Assembly (NCBI RefSeq): GCF_003337375.1
Contig: NZ_QPJD01000008.1
Coordinates: forward strand, 242,674 to 306,673
Length of the DNA: 64,000 nucleotides
From: Paenibacillus prosopidis
Lineage (GTDB): Bacteria; Bacillota; Bacilli; Paenibacillales; Paenibacillaceae
Direction: 5' to 3'
The notes under the pieces are model-generated. The model did not search any database. It was not told where the DNA came from and saw only the letters and a program-made list of their open reading frames with translations. Made by a program: the position numbers and the translations under genes. Shown here one piece after another: positions 35,850 to 44,373 of the stretch. Each line of letters opens with the position of its first letter. Position 1 is the stretch's first letter.

Positions 35850-35921
35850 TATAGCGCATCCAATGTCCGCACGACTCGCTTTTAAGCCTTTTTCATACAA
35901 ATAGCGGATCCAATGTCCGCA
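35850..35921. repeat. Pair of 21-base direct repeats (ATAGCG-ATCCAATGTCCGCA)
   Basis: ATAGCGCATCCAATGTCCGC at 35850 and ATAGCGGATCCAATGTCCGC at 35901 differ at one base and lie 51 bases apart, in the 400-base gap between the ATP-grasp gene and the next importer. The rest of that gap holds the terminator at 35961-36015 and the promoter region of the importer. Similar short units are common between genes of Paenibacillus, as far as I recall. Confidence 0.6.
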
Positions 35922-35960
35922 AAATAGAGGTTTTTTTGCTCAAGAAAGCAGCAATAGTCA

Positions 35961-36015
35961 AAAAAAGAAATAGGACGGAGCAGTTTTAGCTGCTTGCTCC
36001 GTCCTATTTCTGTTT
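35961..36015. terminator. Strong, possibly two-way terminator
   Basis: AAATAGGACGGAGCA (35968-35982) pairs perfectly with TGCTCCGTCCTATTT (35995-36009). An A run precedes it and TTTCTGTTT follows, so it could stop transcription in both directions, though mainly from the ATP-grasp gene. Confidence 0.85.
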
Positions 36016-36205
36016 AGTGGTTTTAGTCAAAGCGAGCTGTTTCTCAAGTGAACCTACTAACTTTTGAGATGACCCCTTTATTAATTATGATATTATTCAA
36101 CGCATAATGATTGAAAAGTATCATTTTTCGTTGTTCAGGTAGCTAGTAGTGCTATAGTCGTCACGATAAAATACAAGTAGAACGACAGCAGCAAGGGGGA
36201 CTGGA

Positions 36206-37114
36206 ATGGCGATGTTCATTCGATTCGTTAAGCAAATCGACATCCAATTGATGGTATTGCCTGCCTTAATACTCATTATCATTTTTAGCTACATTCCGAT
36301 GTACGGCGTACTGATGGCTTTTCAGGATTACAGCATCTTCAAAGGTTTTATGGCGAGTCCATGGGTTGGATTGAAGCATTTCAATATGTTCTTTGGCTCT
36401 CCGGAGTTTTTGGAAGTTATGCGAAACACGGCAGTCATCAGCCTGTTGAAATTTTTTATAGGCTTTCCGGCACCGATCCTGCTTGCATTAATGCTCAATG
36501 AAGTGAAGAACATGATGTTTAAGCGGCTCGTACAAACCGTCAGCTATTTGCCTCACTTTATGTCATGGGTTATCGTAGCCGGGCTAGTAATGTCGATGCT
36601 CTCTACCGATAACGGCAGCATTAACATTTTGATGGAAAAGATGAATGTCATCGATGAACCAATTAACTTCCTGTCTCTTCCGGAATTGTTCTGGTCCATC
36701 CTGGTGTCGACCGGCGTTTGGAAGGAAATCGGCTTCGGTTCGATTGTATACTTAGCCGCAATTGCCGGCATCGATCCGAGTATGTACGAGGCAGCATCGA
36801 TGGACGGGGCGAGCAGGTTTAAACAAATCTTTCTGATCACGCTGCCTTCCATTATGCCTGTCGTCATCATTTTTATGATTCTTGCGATAGGAAATCTGCT
36901 GAACGCAGGCTTCGAGGACATTCTCCTGCTTGCCGTCAATCCGGTGCTCAGGGACGTTTCGGATGTTATAGATACCTATGTGTATCGAGTGGGCATACAA
37001 AATTCGCGTTACTCATACGCCACTGCGGTCGGATTATTCAAAGCGGTAATCAGCGTCGGACTTTTGACGATGGCCAATTATATTGCCCGCAGAGCCGGCA
37101 GCAGCTTGTGGTAG
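36206..37114 (+). CDS. LplB-type ABC sugar permease (third importer)
   Basis: This 302-residue permease has six predicted helices, the first at about 14-35 (MVLPALILIIIFSYIPMYG). EAA loop EAASMDGASRF is intact and the end NYIARRAGSSLW is usual. AAGGGGG lies about 10 bases before ATG 36206; ATG 36212 is an alternative. It opens an operon of two permeases, a lipoprotein and a YesN/YesM pair. No glycosidase gene is present to indicate the sugar. Confidence 0.92.
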   Translation: MAMFIRFVKQIDIQLMVLPALILIIIFSYIPMYGVLMAFQDYSIFKGFMASPWVGLKHFNMFFGSPEFLEVMRNTAVISLLKFFIGFPAPILLALMLNEVKNMMFKRLVQTVSYLPHFMSWVIVAGLVMSMLSTDNGSINILMEKMNVIDEPINFLSLPELFWSILVSTGVWKEIGFGSIVYLAAIAGIDPSMYEAASMDGASRFKQIFLITLPSIMPVVIIFMILAIGNLLNAGFEDILLLAVNPVLRDVSDVIDTYVYRVGIQNSRYSYATAVGLFKAVISVGLLTMANYIARRAGSSLW

Positions 37115-37148
37115 ATTATACATTTTGTCCGGAAAGGCGGATGGTGCA

Positions 37149-38045
37149 GTGATTAGGCTCAGCTTTGGAGACCGCGTAATGACGGTAACGATTTATATTT
37201 TGCTATCGCTACTCGCGTTTATGACCTTTTATCCGTTCTGGAACGCACTTGTTATATCATTCAACAGCGGGATGGATACATCGATGGGTGGCGTAACGTT
37301 CTGGCCGCGTGTATGGACGTTGGAGAATTACGGGATCGTGTTTAATGATGCGCGGCTCCTGAATGCGTTCTTCATCTCCGTTGGGCGTACGGTTATCGGA
37401 ACGGCGGCATCGATTTTGTTCACAGCTATATTCGCATATGGCATCTCTAAGAGAGAATTGATGGGCCGCAAATTTTACATGATTCTATGCATCATTACGA
37501 TGTATTTCAGCGGCGGGCTCATTCCTTCCTTCTTGCTCATCCGTGAGCTTGGCCTGATGAATAGCTTCTGGGTATTTATTATTCCTTCTCTAATCAGCGT
37601 TTGGAATATGATCATATTCCGCACCTTCTTCCAAGGTCTGCCTGCAGGACTCGAGGAATCAGCGAAAATCGATGGAAGCGGCAACTGGGGTATCTTTTTC
37701 CGAATCGTCATTCCGTTATCCGGTCCCGTAATAGCAACATTATCGCTCTTCACTGCCGTATATCACTGGAATGATTGGTTTGGACCAAGCATCTACATAT
37801 CCAATGAAAATCTGCTTCCTATACAAACGATGCTGAAGCAAATTTTGAATTCAAACATCGTGTCCGATCAAATGTCGCAGCTCGATTCCGCGGCTCAGGG
37901 CCAGCTTGCCAAAATGAGAACGGTTACGAGCAAATCGCTTTCGATGGCGACCATGATGGTTGCGACCATTCCTATCATTATGGTATATCCATTCGTTCAA
38001 AAGTATTTCGTAAAGGGCGTTCTGATAGGATCTTTGAAAGAGTAA
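37149..38045 (+). CDS. LplC-type ABC sugar permease (third importer)
   Basis: This permease of about 298 residues has six predicted helices and the EAA-loop sequence EESAKIDGSGNW. I start at GTG 37149, 8 bases after AAAGGCGG. The frame is open back into the previous gene (37083), but those residues (PAEPAAACGR) are not membrane-like and overlap it by 32 bases. The tail KGVLIGSLKE is a variant of the usual KGVMVGGVKG. Confidence 0.9.
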   Translation: MIRLSFGDRVMTVTIYILLSLLAFMTFYPFWNALVISFNSGMDTSMGGVTFWPRVWTLENYGIVFNDARLLNAFFISVGRTVIGTAASILFTAIFAYGISKRELMGRKFYMILCIITMYFSGGLIPSFLLIRELGLMNSFWVFIIPSLISVWNMIIFRTFFQGLPAGLEESAKIDGSGNWGIFFRIVIPLSGPVIATLSLFTAVYHWNDWFGPSIYISNENLLPIQTMLKQILNSNIVSDQMSQLDSAAQGQLAKMRTVTSKSLSMATMMVATIPIIMVYPFVQKYFVKGVLIGSLKE

Positions 38046-38124
38046 TTGGTCATCTATAAGTAAAGTAGTTTAGAGCGATAGCTTTGAACATATAAAAAAA
38101 GACCTTGAAAGGGGATTTTAGACA

Positions 38125-39801
38125 ATGAAGTTTAAAAGGAAACTGCTCGTCCCAGTCGTGTCCGCATTCATGGCCGTTTCATTAATGGCAGGCTGCAGCA
38201 GCAATGGCGGTAACTCCGGCAACTCTGGTAATTCCGGCAGCGGCGAGACTGCTAACGGCAATGCTGAGTCAAACAACGGCAACAAGCCTGCATCCGTTTA
38301 TGAACTTGGCAAGGAGCAGCTTGATTTCACCCTTTACGGTCATTACGATTGGTATACGATGCCTGAATGGGGAGGCGACATTACAAGCACATGGATCAGG
38401 GATACAAAGAAGGTTAACGTAAAGCCGATTCATTCAGGAGGCGCGGCCCCCCAGAAGCTGAACACAATGATCGCGACAGGCGATCTGCCTGATGCCATCT
38501 GGCTTGAGCGTTCAGATGTAGAGAAATTGCGCAGCGCTGATTTGCTTGTACCGTTCGACGATTATCTCGATAAATATCCGAACTTGAAAAAATGGCTCGG
38601 CGAGGAAGGCATTAACATGCTTCGTTCCGAAGACGGCAAGCTGTATCAATTTCCGAATTGGTATACGAAGCAGCCGAATGGTAACGCCGGTTATGTTGTA
38701 AACAAGAAAATTTACGCGGAGCTCGGCTCGCCTAAGCTGGAAACGACAGACGACCTGTACAATTACTTGAAGCTTGTAAAAGAGAAATATCCGAATGTTG
38801 TTCCTTATGAACCGCATTTGGCCAAAGACGGACAAGGCATTGACGTTTTGTATTCCGCTTTCAAAGAAAACGATCAAAAATTTCCCGGTATGCGCGCTGT
38901 TCCAAACGGCGACCAATTAACTTCGATTTTCCTGGATCCTGAGTACCGGGAAGCTATGCAGTACACGTCCAAGCTGTTTCGCGAGAAGCTGATTACGCAG
39001 GATGCCTTGACACAAACCATCGATCAGATTACGGAAAAAGTGATGACAGGCCGCGTTGCGGTATTCGCATCCGCAAGTCCGACTGAAATTGCCATGCAAG
39101 CTCACGCTGAGCTCGTTAAGAACGACCCGGAAGCCGGCTATTTCATGATTTGGCCAATTCACAAAGAAGGTCTTGATAAAAACAAGATTTTCCCGGGCAC
39201 GTACGGCATGCTTGGCTGGAACGTAACGGTTATTACGAAAGCTGCCAAAAACCCGGAAGCCATCTTTGCATTCTATGATTGGCTGACTGGTCCTGAAGGG
39301 CAAAGCGCGCTCATGTGGGGTCCTCCAGGCATCTATTGGGACGGGGTTGAAGCAGACGGCGAAACGCCAAAATTCACGGAGAAATATACATCCGAAGCCG
39401 GCGAAATGGCCAAGCTTCAAGCGATTACAACAAACCTGAACTGGGTTGGAAACACCGTTTTCATTGATACAACAAAAGCGGAGTTCGAATCAAAACTGCC
39501 AGTAGAGCAGCAAAACTGGGCGACCCGTTACCAGCGTGAAATTACGTGGAAAACGCAGTCCAATGCAACTGAATTCATCAATATTGATCCGCAACCGGAA
39601 ACGGAAGAAGGTATTATACGACAACGTATAGAGGATCTGTACGTCGAGATGAGAGCGAAAGCCTTGTTCGCGAAGAGCGATGAGGAAGTCCTTGCGATTC
39701 TTGACCAAGCGCAGAAGGATGCAGTCGAGGCAGGCTACGATAAGCTTCTTGCGTTCAAAACGAAGAAATGGCAAGAAAATCTTGCCAAAATGCAGCAATA
39801 G
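38125..39801 (+). CDS. LplA-type solute-binding lipoprotein (third importer)
   Basis: This 558-residue lipoprotein has a signal peptide ending LMAGC, lipidated near Cys23, and a Gly/Asn/Ser linker with NSGNSGNSGSG. The mature domain matches large oligosaccharide-binding proteins (LNTMIATGDLPDAIWLERSD; FDDYLDKYPNLKKWLGEEG). AAAGGGG lies about 10 bases before the start. It delivers an unknown oligosaccharide to the permeases at 36206-38045. A strong terminator follows, so the sensor genes downstream need their own promoter or read-through. Confidence 0.92.
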   Translation: MKFKRKLLVPVVSAFMAVSLMAGCSSNGGNSGNSGNSGSGETANGNAESNNGNKPASVYELGKEQLDFTLYGHYDWYTMPEWGGDITSTWIRDTKKVNVKPIHSGGAAPQKLNTMIATGDLPDAIWLERSDVEKLRSADLLVPFDDYLDKYPNLKKWLGEEGINMLRSEDGKLYQFPNWYTKQPNGNAGYVVNKKIYAELGSPKLETTDDLYNYLKLVKEKYPNVVPYEPHLAKDGQGIDVLYSAFKENDQKFPGMRAVPNGDQLTSIFLDPEYREAMQYTSKLFREKLITQDALTQTIDQITEKVMTGRVAVFASASPTEIAMQAHAELVKNDPEAGYFMIWPIHKEGLDKNKIFPGTYGMLGWNVTVITKAAKNPEAIFAFYDWLTGPEGQSALMWGPPGIYWDGVEADGETPKFTEKYTSEAGEMAKLQAITTNLNWVGNTVFIDTTKAEFESKLPVEQQNWATRYQREITWKTQSNATEFINIDPQPETEEGIIRQRIEDLYVEMRAKALFAKSDEEVLAILDQAQKDAVEAGYDKLLAFKTKKWQENLAKMQQ

Positions 39802-39825
39802 CAAATTGAAGCTTTATTATATAAC

Positions 39826-39864
39826 GGCGGGTATACTAAACTATTTAGTATACCCGAGTTTTTG
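39826..39864 (+). terminator. Terminator after the third binding-protein gene
   Basis: CGGGTATACTAAA (39828-39840) pairs perfectly with TTTAGTATACCCG (39844-39856) over a 3-base loop, followed by AGTTTTTG. Confidence 0.9.
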
Positions 39865-39883
39865 TATATACGGATAAGTTAAT

Positions 39884-39962
39884 GCTTTCGAAGCAGGTTT
39901 GCTGGGCAAACCTTAGCTGATGCTTACGAAGTAAGGTTTCCATTCGCAAACCTTTGAGGGGG
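39884..39962. repeat. Tandem imperfect repeat with AGGTTTGC hairpins ahead of a YesN gene
   Basis: Two units of about 37 bases follow each other: ATGCTTTCGAAGCAGGTTTG... and ATGCTTACGAAGTAAGGTTT.... Each ends in GCAAACCT or CAAACCT. The first contains AGGTTTGC/GCAAACCT (a hairpin), the second a decayed version next to the ribosome site. The end of unit two matches 17022-17058. Confidence 0.65.
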
Positions 39963-39969
39963 AGGAATC

Positions 39970-41511
39970 ATGTACAAGGTACTGCTGGCAGACGATGAAA
40001 AACTAGATTTGGACGGCATGCGCACATTCATTCCCTGGCAAGACCTTGGCATGGAGGTCGTTGATGGTGTGATGAACGGCTTTGATGCCTGTAAAGTACT
40101 AGAGTTAGAGAAGATCGACATCCTCGTTACCGACGTACGGATGCCCAATATGTCAGGATTGGAGCTCGCGAAGCGGGCGATGGAAATGTGGAAGGATATA
40201 AAAATTATTTTCGTCAGCGGCTATCAGGATTTTAGTTATGCGAAGCAAGCCCTCTCGCTAAATGCGGTCAATTATGTGCTGAAGCCGATGGATGACCAGG
40301 AGCTCATAGATTCATTAACCAAGGTTCGCGAGGATTTGGATCAGGAGCGGCTTAGGCAGGATGCTTATTGGCAGATGGTTCCGATCGTCAAAAATGAATA
40401 TTTGCTGCAGCTGCTTGAAGGGCCGGGCGCCGAATCGACAATCGACGTTCTGAAGCAGGAATATCAGATGAGCCGATTCGTTTGGCCGGGCTGCGCAGCT
40501 GTTATCGAAATAGACGGTTTATCTTGGAAGCAAGCTGAAGAGAACCGCAGCGAAAAAGATGAAATGCAAGGCGTCGTTTCGATTTGCTCCAGGCTAGGTG
40601 TTGAACATATATGTAAAATTAGTAAAACTCGTGCGGCATTGCTATTAGAAAATATCGACAACAATCCCGTGCTTGACCAAATTTTCGATCAGGTGAAAAA
40701 GAATCTTCCATTTTCAATAACGGCTGGCGTCGGAGAACGCTGCAATGCCCTATCTGAGTTAACGGTCTCTTACCGGCAAGCGGTAGAAGCACTGGATTTA
40801 AAAATGTTTTACGGCAAAGGCAAGGTTATTGGCTATGGCGAGGTTAGAACGGCGGAGAAGGAGGACGTCAAGCATTTGGACGCACGACTTGAGGCGTTGT
40901 TTGTGGCGATGTCCAACTATGAGCTAGTCCGGATTCACGATGAGTTAGACGACTTGTTTCAAGTGGCCAAAAGCCTGAAGTCCAAATTTACGCTGCGGAA
41001 TTTTGCCTTGTACATCTTAATGAAGCTTGATAATTACTTGCACAAATCAAACGAAAATGTATTCCACCTGCTTGGAATGGAATTGAACAATTATGATATT
41101 ATAATGCAGTTCGAAACCATTACGGATATTCACTACTGGCTGCGGCGCCGTGTTTATGAAATTTCCGAGACGCTGCAAGCAAATAAACATAAAAAAAATT
41201 GGAAGCTGATACGTCAAATGGTCGAGTATATGAAAGAACGCACGCATGAGAATATTACGCTGCGCGATTTGGCCGAGCAATTTTCCTTGTCGCCAAACTA
41301 TCTTGGCGTTATTTTCAAAGAGGAGACCGGCAAAAACTTCAGTGAGTATTTTATTTCGCTGCGAATGGAAAAATCATGCGAGCTGCTCAAAACGACAAAT
41401 ATGAAAATATATGAAATCGCTGATCGGGTCGGGTATCGACATCTGCCTTATTTCAGCAGGCAGTTTAAGGAAACGTACGGTATGACGCCGCTCGAATACA
41501 GACGCGCATGA
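39970..41511 (+). CDS. YesN-type response regulator (third importer)
   Basis: This 513-residue regulator has a receiver at 1-120 with phospho-acceptor Asp55 in VTDVRMP and KP in YVLKPMD, a helical middle, and an AraC-type C-terminus (about 410-512; YRHLPYFSRQFKETYGMTPLEYRR). GAGGGGGAGG precedes ATG 39970. It overlaps the kinase gene by 4 bases (ATGA), so the two are translationally coupled. It is similar in layout to the regulator at 23743 but with the gene order reversed. Its targets are probably the importer genes upstream. Confidence 0.93.
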   Translation: MYKVLLADDEKLDLDGMRTFIPWQDLGMEVVDGVMNGFDACKVLELEKIDILVTDVRMPNMSGLELAKRAMEMWKDIKIIFVSGYQDFSYAKQALSLNAVNYVLKPMDDQELIDSLTKVREDLDQERLRQDAYWQMVPIVKNEYLLQLLEGPGAESTIDVLKQEYQMSRFVWPGCAAVIEIDGLSWKQAEENRSEKDEMQGVVSICSRLGVEHICKISKTRAALLLENIDNNPVLDQIFDQVKKNLPFSITAGVGERCNALSELTVSYRQAVEALDLKMFYGKGKVIGYGEVRTAEKEDVKHLDARLEALFVAMSNYELVRIHDELDDLFQVAKSLKSKFTLRNFALYILMKLDNYLHKSNENVFHLLGMELNNYDIIMQFETITDIHYWLRRRVYEISETLQANKHKKNWKLIRQMVEYMKERTHENITLRDLAEQFSLSPNYLGVIFKEETGKNFSEYFISLRMEKSCELLKTTNMKIYEIADRVGYRHLPYFSRQFKETYGMTPLEYRRA

Positions 41512-43331
41512 ACATGGATATAAACAAAAACGGGAACAAGAAAGAACATCGTTATATACCGTTTGGCATTAAACTGATGCTTACTTACAGCTTATTTATT
41601 ATTATCCCGGTGCTTCTTGCAGGCTACACGGCTAATACGATCTTTACGAACTCGATTCAAGAGCGTACGAAGGAAATCAATCAAGGTACACTGGTGCAAA
41701 TGAAGGATAACATCAATTATAAGTTGGAAGATATGTCGCGAATTTCAAGCATGCTTTACTTAGACAACAATCTCTCCTCCTATTTGCGCCATTATGAGGA
41801 GGGCTGGGTCAGCTACGAAGCGACGACGAAGCAGCTGCTTCCGAAGATTCAGACGACAATTGAGGCTGCGAACAATAAAATGCGGCTTGCTGTCTACCTT
41901 CATAATGAAACGCTGCCGGAAATTTATCATAATTACCATGATAACGATCCTCTGAATGCAGAGGGTCCTTTATTCGATTTGTACCATATTAAACGAATTG
42001 CCGATAAACCTTGGTATTTGAATTATCCGGCCGAGCAATATAACGTTACGATGCAGTGGAAGCAGGTGGAGGGTGACGAGAAATTCGGTCATATATCGCT
42101 TCTAAGACGGCTGGTCGATACGAATGATCCGATTTTGCTTGAAGAAATCGGTTTTGTCCGCATTAGTCTGCGGCTGACTGATTTGCTCGAAAGCGTTGAT
42201 TCCGAGAAAATCGGCAAAGGAACGAAAATATTTGCGATGGACGAAAATCGTAAAATTATGTTTGCCTCCGGAGATACCGAATATAAGCCCGGTGAGACGT
42301 TTAGTGAAGAATGGCTGGCCGATTATTGGGTTATCGAAGAGGCTGTTCCGCAGCTGAATTGGCGGTTGGTAGCGCTCGTTCCTGCAGACATCATGAAGAA
42401 GGCGACGGAGAAGGTTCAATTATGGACGATTTTGATCTGCCTGGCTTGCTTTATTGTCTTTTCATTTGCCGGACTGTTCATTTCCCGTTTCTTCTCAAGA
42501 AAAGTATCGAAAATCGTTCGGGTGCTCGATTCCTTTCAAGAGGGTAATTTTCAAAAAAGTATTCATTTTAAGGGTAAGGATGAATTTACTCGTATATCGG
42601 TTGCGCTGAATGAGATGGGGCAAAATATCGATGAATTAATACAAGAAGTTTATATGACGAACATCAAGAAGAAGGAAGCGGAGCTCGAATCCCTTCAAGC
42701 GCAAATTAACCCTCATTTTCTATATAATACGCTTTCCTCGATTAGCCGCTTAGCTAAATTCGGCGAAATAGACAAGCTGCAGCGTATGGTGCTCGATTTA
42801 GCGAAATTTTACAGGCTATCGCTCAATGAGGGACGAACCGTCATTCCGGTTAAAAATGAGCTTGAGCAAATAGGCGCCTATATTAACATCCAGAAGACGA
42901 AGTTCGGAGACGGGATGAATGTGCTGTTTGATGTTGATCCTGACGTTGTCCGGTTTACGACCGTGAAGCTCATTTTGCAGCCATTTATTGAAAATGCGCT
43001 TGAGCATGCGTGGTACGGGGATCGAATCAATATCCGGATTACCGGAAAGCTGGAGGGGGAGCTTATCACCTTCCAAATCATAGATGACGGTATTGGCTTT
43101 CATCCCGAAACGCTCCGCCAGCTGACTGATCCGGCGGAAAGCTTGAATGTCGGCTACGGTATACGCAATGTAGACGGAAGGATACGTCTACATTACGGTG
43201 CGGAGTACGGTGTCTCGATCGTGAGCAGAAGAGGTATCGGCACTTCCGTCAATATTACGATTCCTGCTATTCGAATCCGTCATTTAGAAAATGGGCCGGG
43301 TAGTCCAAGCCATTCGCTCCGGGCTAGATGA
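41508..43331 (+). CDS. YesM-type sensor histidine kinase (third importer)
   Basis: This 607-residue membrane kinase has helices at about 22-43 and 305-327 flanking an extracytoplasmic sensor, then HAMP, phospho-acceptor His403 in QAQINPHFLYNTL, N-box IENALEHAW and G-box IDDGIGF. The C-terminal tail after GIGTSVNITIPA runs about 20 residues past the usual end. The start overlaps the YesN stop; a second ATG two codons later is also possible. The ligand is unknown because no enzyme is in the operon. Confidence 0.92.
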   Translation: MNMDINKNGNKKEHRYIPFGIKLMLTYSLFIIIPVLLAGYTANTIFTNSIQERTKEINQGTLVQMKDNINYKLEDMSRISSMLYLDNNLSSYLRHYEEGWVSYEATTKQLLPKIQTTIEAANNKMRLAVYLHNETLPEIYHNYHDNDPLNAEGPLFDLYHIKRIADKPWYLNYPAEQYNVTMQWKQVEGDEKFGHISLLRRLVDTNDPILLEEIGFVRISLRLTDLLESVDSEKIGKGTKIFAMDENRKIMFASGDTEYKPGETFSEEWLADYWVIEEAVPQLNWRLVALVPADIMKKATEKVQLWTILICLACFIVFSFAGLFISRFFSRKVSKIVRVLDSFQEGNFQKSIHFKGKDEFTRISVALNEMGQNIDELIQEVYMTNIKKKEAELESLQAQINPHFLYNTLSSISRLAKFGEIDKLQRMVLDLAKFYRLSLNEGRTVIPVKNELEQIGAYINIQKTKFGDGMNVLFDVDPDVVRFTTVKLILQPFIENALEHAWYGDRINIRITGKLEGELITFQIIDDGIGFHPETLRQLTDPAESLNVGYGIRNVDGRIRLHYGAEYGVSIVSRRGIGTSVNITIPAIRIRHLENGPGSPSHSLRAR

Positions 43332-43349
43332 AACCGGTATGTGTAGGCT

Positions 43350-43389
43350 ATGAGCTGTTCGGAGAAATCGTGAGCGCCCAACAGCTCAT
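43350..43389 (+). other. Hairpin after the kinase gene
   Basis: ATGAGCTGTT (43350-43359) pairs with AACAGCTCAT (43380-43389). There is no T run after it, so terminator function is doubtful. The remaining sequence to 43600 shows no gene. Confidence 0.4.
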
Positions 43390-43601
43390 CGTGCGGTGCG
43401 TTAAGCCCGAATCCCTAGCATGAATTCTATATCAGGTAAATAAAATCTTCTGATTGTAAGAACGCAAAGTACGCAAAAAAACCACTCAAAAGATTTGCGG
43501 TTAACACTAATGTATTTTATAGACATTAAGATTCAAAGTTATAATTTCATGGATTCGAGTCTTCGAGCAATTACCTGCAGCAGTATAGCAGTATGTTTAA
43601 T

Positions 43602-43640
43602 AAAAAGCAGTATCCTTACCATTAGGATACTGCTTTTTGC
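43602..43640. terminator. Two-way terminator overlapping a stop codon
   Basis: AAAAAGCAGTATCCT (43602-43616) pairs perfectly with AGGATACTGCTTTTT (43624-43638). The 3' arm covers the last codons of the minus-strand membrane protein gene (stop at 43622-43624), and A and T runs flank both sides. Confidence 0.85.
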
Positions 43641-44164
43641 TTGCGCGGCCAAAGAGTATAGCTGAAGCTTATGAGGAAGTCGATGCCAAGGATGAGCGAC
43701 CAGAGCCGTAATGTGTTGAACAAAGCTTCGGTGCGGGTCTCGTCGCCCACCATCCTGATCATGCCGTACAAAATAGCGGAGCCGATCACCCAGGCAAGAA
43801 GGTGATGCAGCCAGCCCACACGTTCATAGTGAGCGTGCTCTTTGCCATGCTTCGGTTTGCCTATCGGCGCAGGAACGCCGGCGAATCGGTGCGCGAACCG
43901 CTCATCTGCCCACTTGATCATCCGATGTCCGAAAGCGATGGAAACGCCGATATAGACGGCGGCAACACTATGGGCGAAAGTCGCTTCAGAGCCGTCACGC
44001 AAATCATAAACGGTAGCGATAACTAATGCCAAATCGACGAGCGGTGTACATATGAGAAGGAAAGCGCCGAGTCTTTTTAACCGGAAAATATAACGGCATA
44101 GTAAGCCGGCAAGCACAAATAACCAAAAACCAATTTCACAGGCAATAATAAAAGCGGTAATCAT
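43622..44164 (-). CDS. Predicted integral membrane protein
   Basis: The protein of about 180 residues has roughly five transmembrane segments, starting MITAFIIACEIGFWLFVLAG and ending FLISFSYTLWPRKQKAVS. I start at ATG 44164, which has GAAGGAGAG about 9 bases upstream; the open frame continues to 44320 but those residues are not membrane-like. I do not recognise a named family, though similar unnamed proteins occur in Bacillales. A His/Glu-rich loop (KHGKEHAHYERVGWLHH) lies between helices three and four. It is divergent from the MBL hydrolase gene. Confidence 0.75.
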   Translation of the reverse strand: MITAFIIACEIGFWLFVLAGLLCRYIFRLKRLGAFLLICTPLVDLALVIATVYDLRDGSEATFAHSVAAVYIGVSIAFGHRMIKWADERFAHRFAGVPAPIGKPKHGKEHAHYERVGWLHHLLAWVIGSAILYGMIRMVGDETRTEALFNTLRLWSLILGIDFLISFSYTLWPRKQKAVS

Positions 44165-44302
44165 GTGAAGAAACTCTCCTTCCGGTTTATTTCCTTTCAT
44201 TTCCACTCTTATTATAAATGACAAATGCTTAGCTGTCGTGTCCGGTATTAAGGAATTGATACTGATTGGCACATAAGCGGAAATAACATTTAAATTTAGG
44301 CT

Positions 44303-44331
44303 TGCAAAAACTAATGACATTAGTTTATTAT
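44303..44331 (+). promoter_or_regulatory. Promoter of the MBL hydrolase-TetR operon
   Basis: TTGCAA (44303-44308), a 17-base spacer and TATTAT (44326-44331). The spacer is almost entirely the palindromic operator at 44308-44326. Confidence 0.7.
44308..44326. promoter_or_regulatory. TetR-type operator 1
   Basis: AAACTAATGACATTAGTTT is a perfect 9+1+9 palindrome lying between the -35 and -10 boxes, the classic site for steric repression. The TetR gene is the second gene of the operon. Confidence 0.75.
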
Positions 44332-44352
44332 AAAACTAACAGTATTAGTTTT
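44332..44352. promoter_or_regulatory. TetR-type operator 2
   Basis: AAAACTAA and TTAGTTTT flank a 5-base centre directly after the -10 box. The half-sites match operator 1 (ACTAA/TTAGT), suggesting two dimers at one promoter. Confidence 0.65.
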
Positions 44353-44373
44353 TATTTGAGGAGGCCGATTGGG

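Noticed and set aside
37083..37148. Start of the second permease of the third importer inside the preceding gene
   Set aside because: The extra 22 residues are not membrane-like, overlap the previous gene by 32 bases and lack a ribosome site, whereas GTG 37149 has one.
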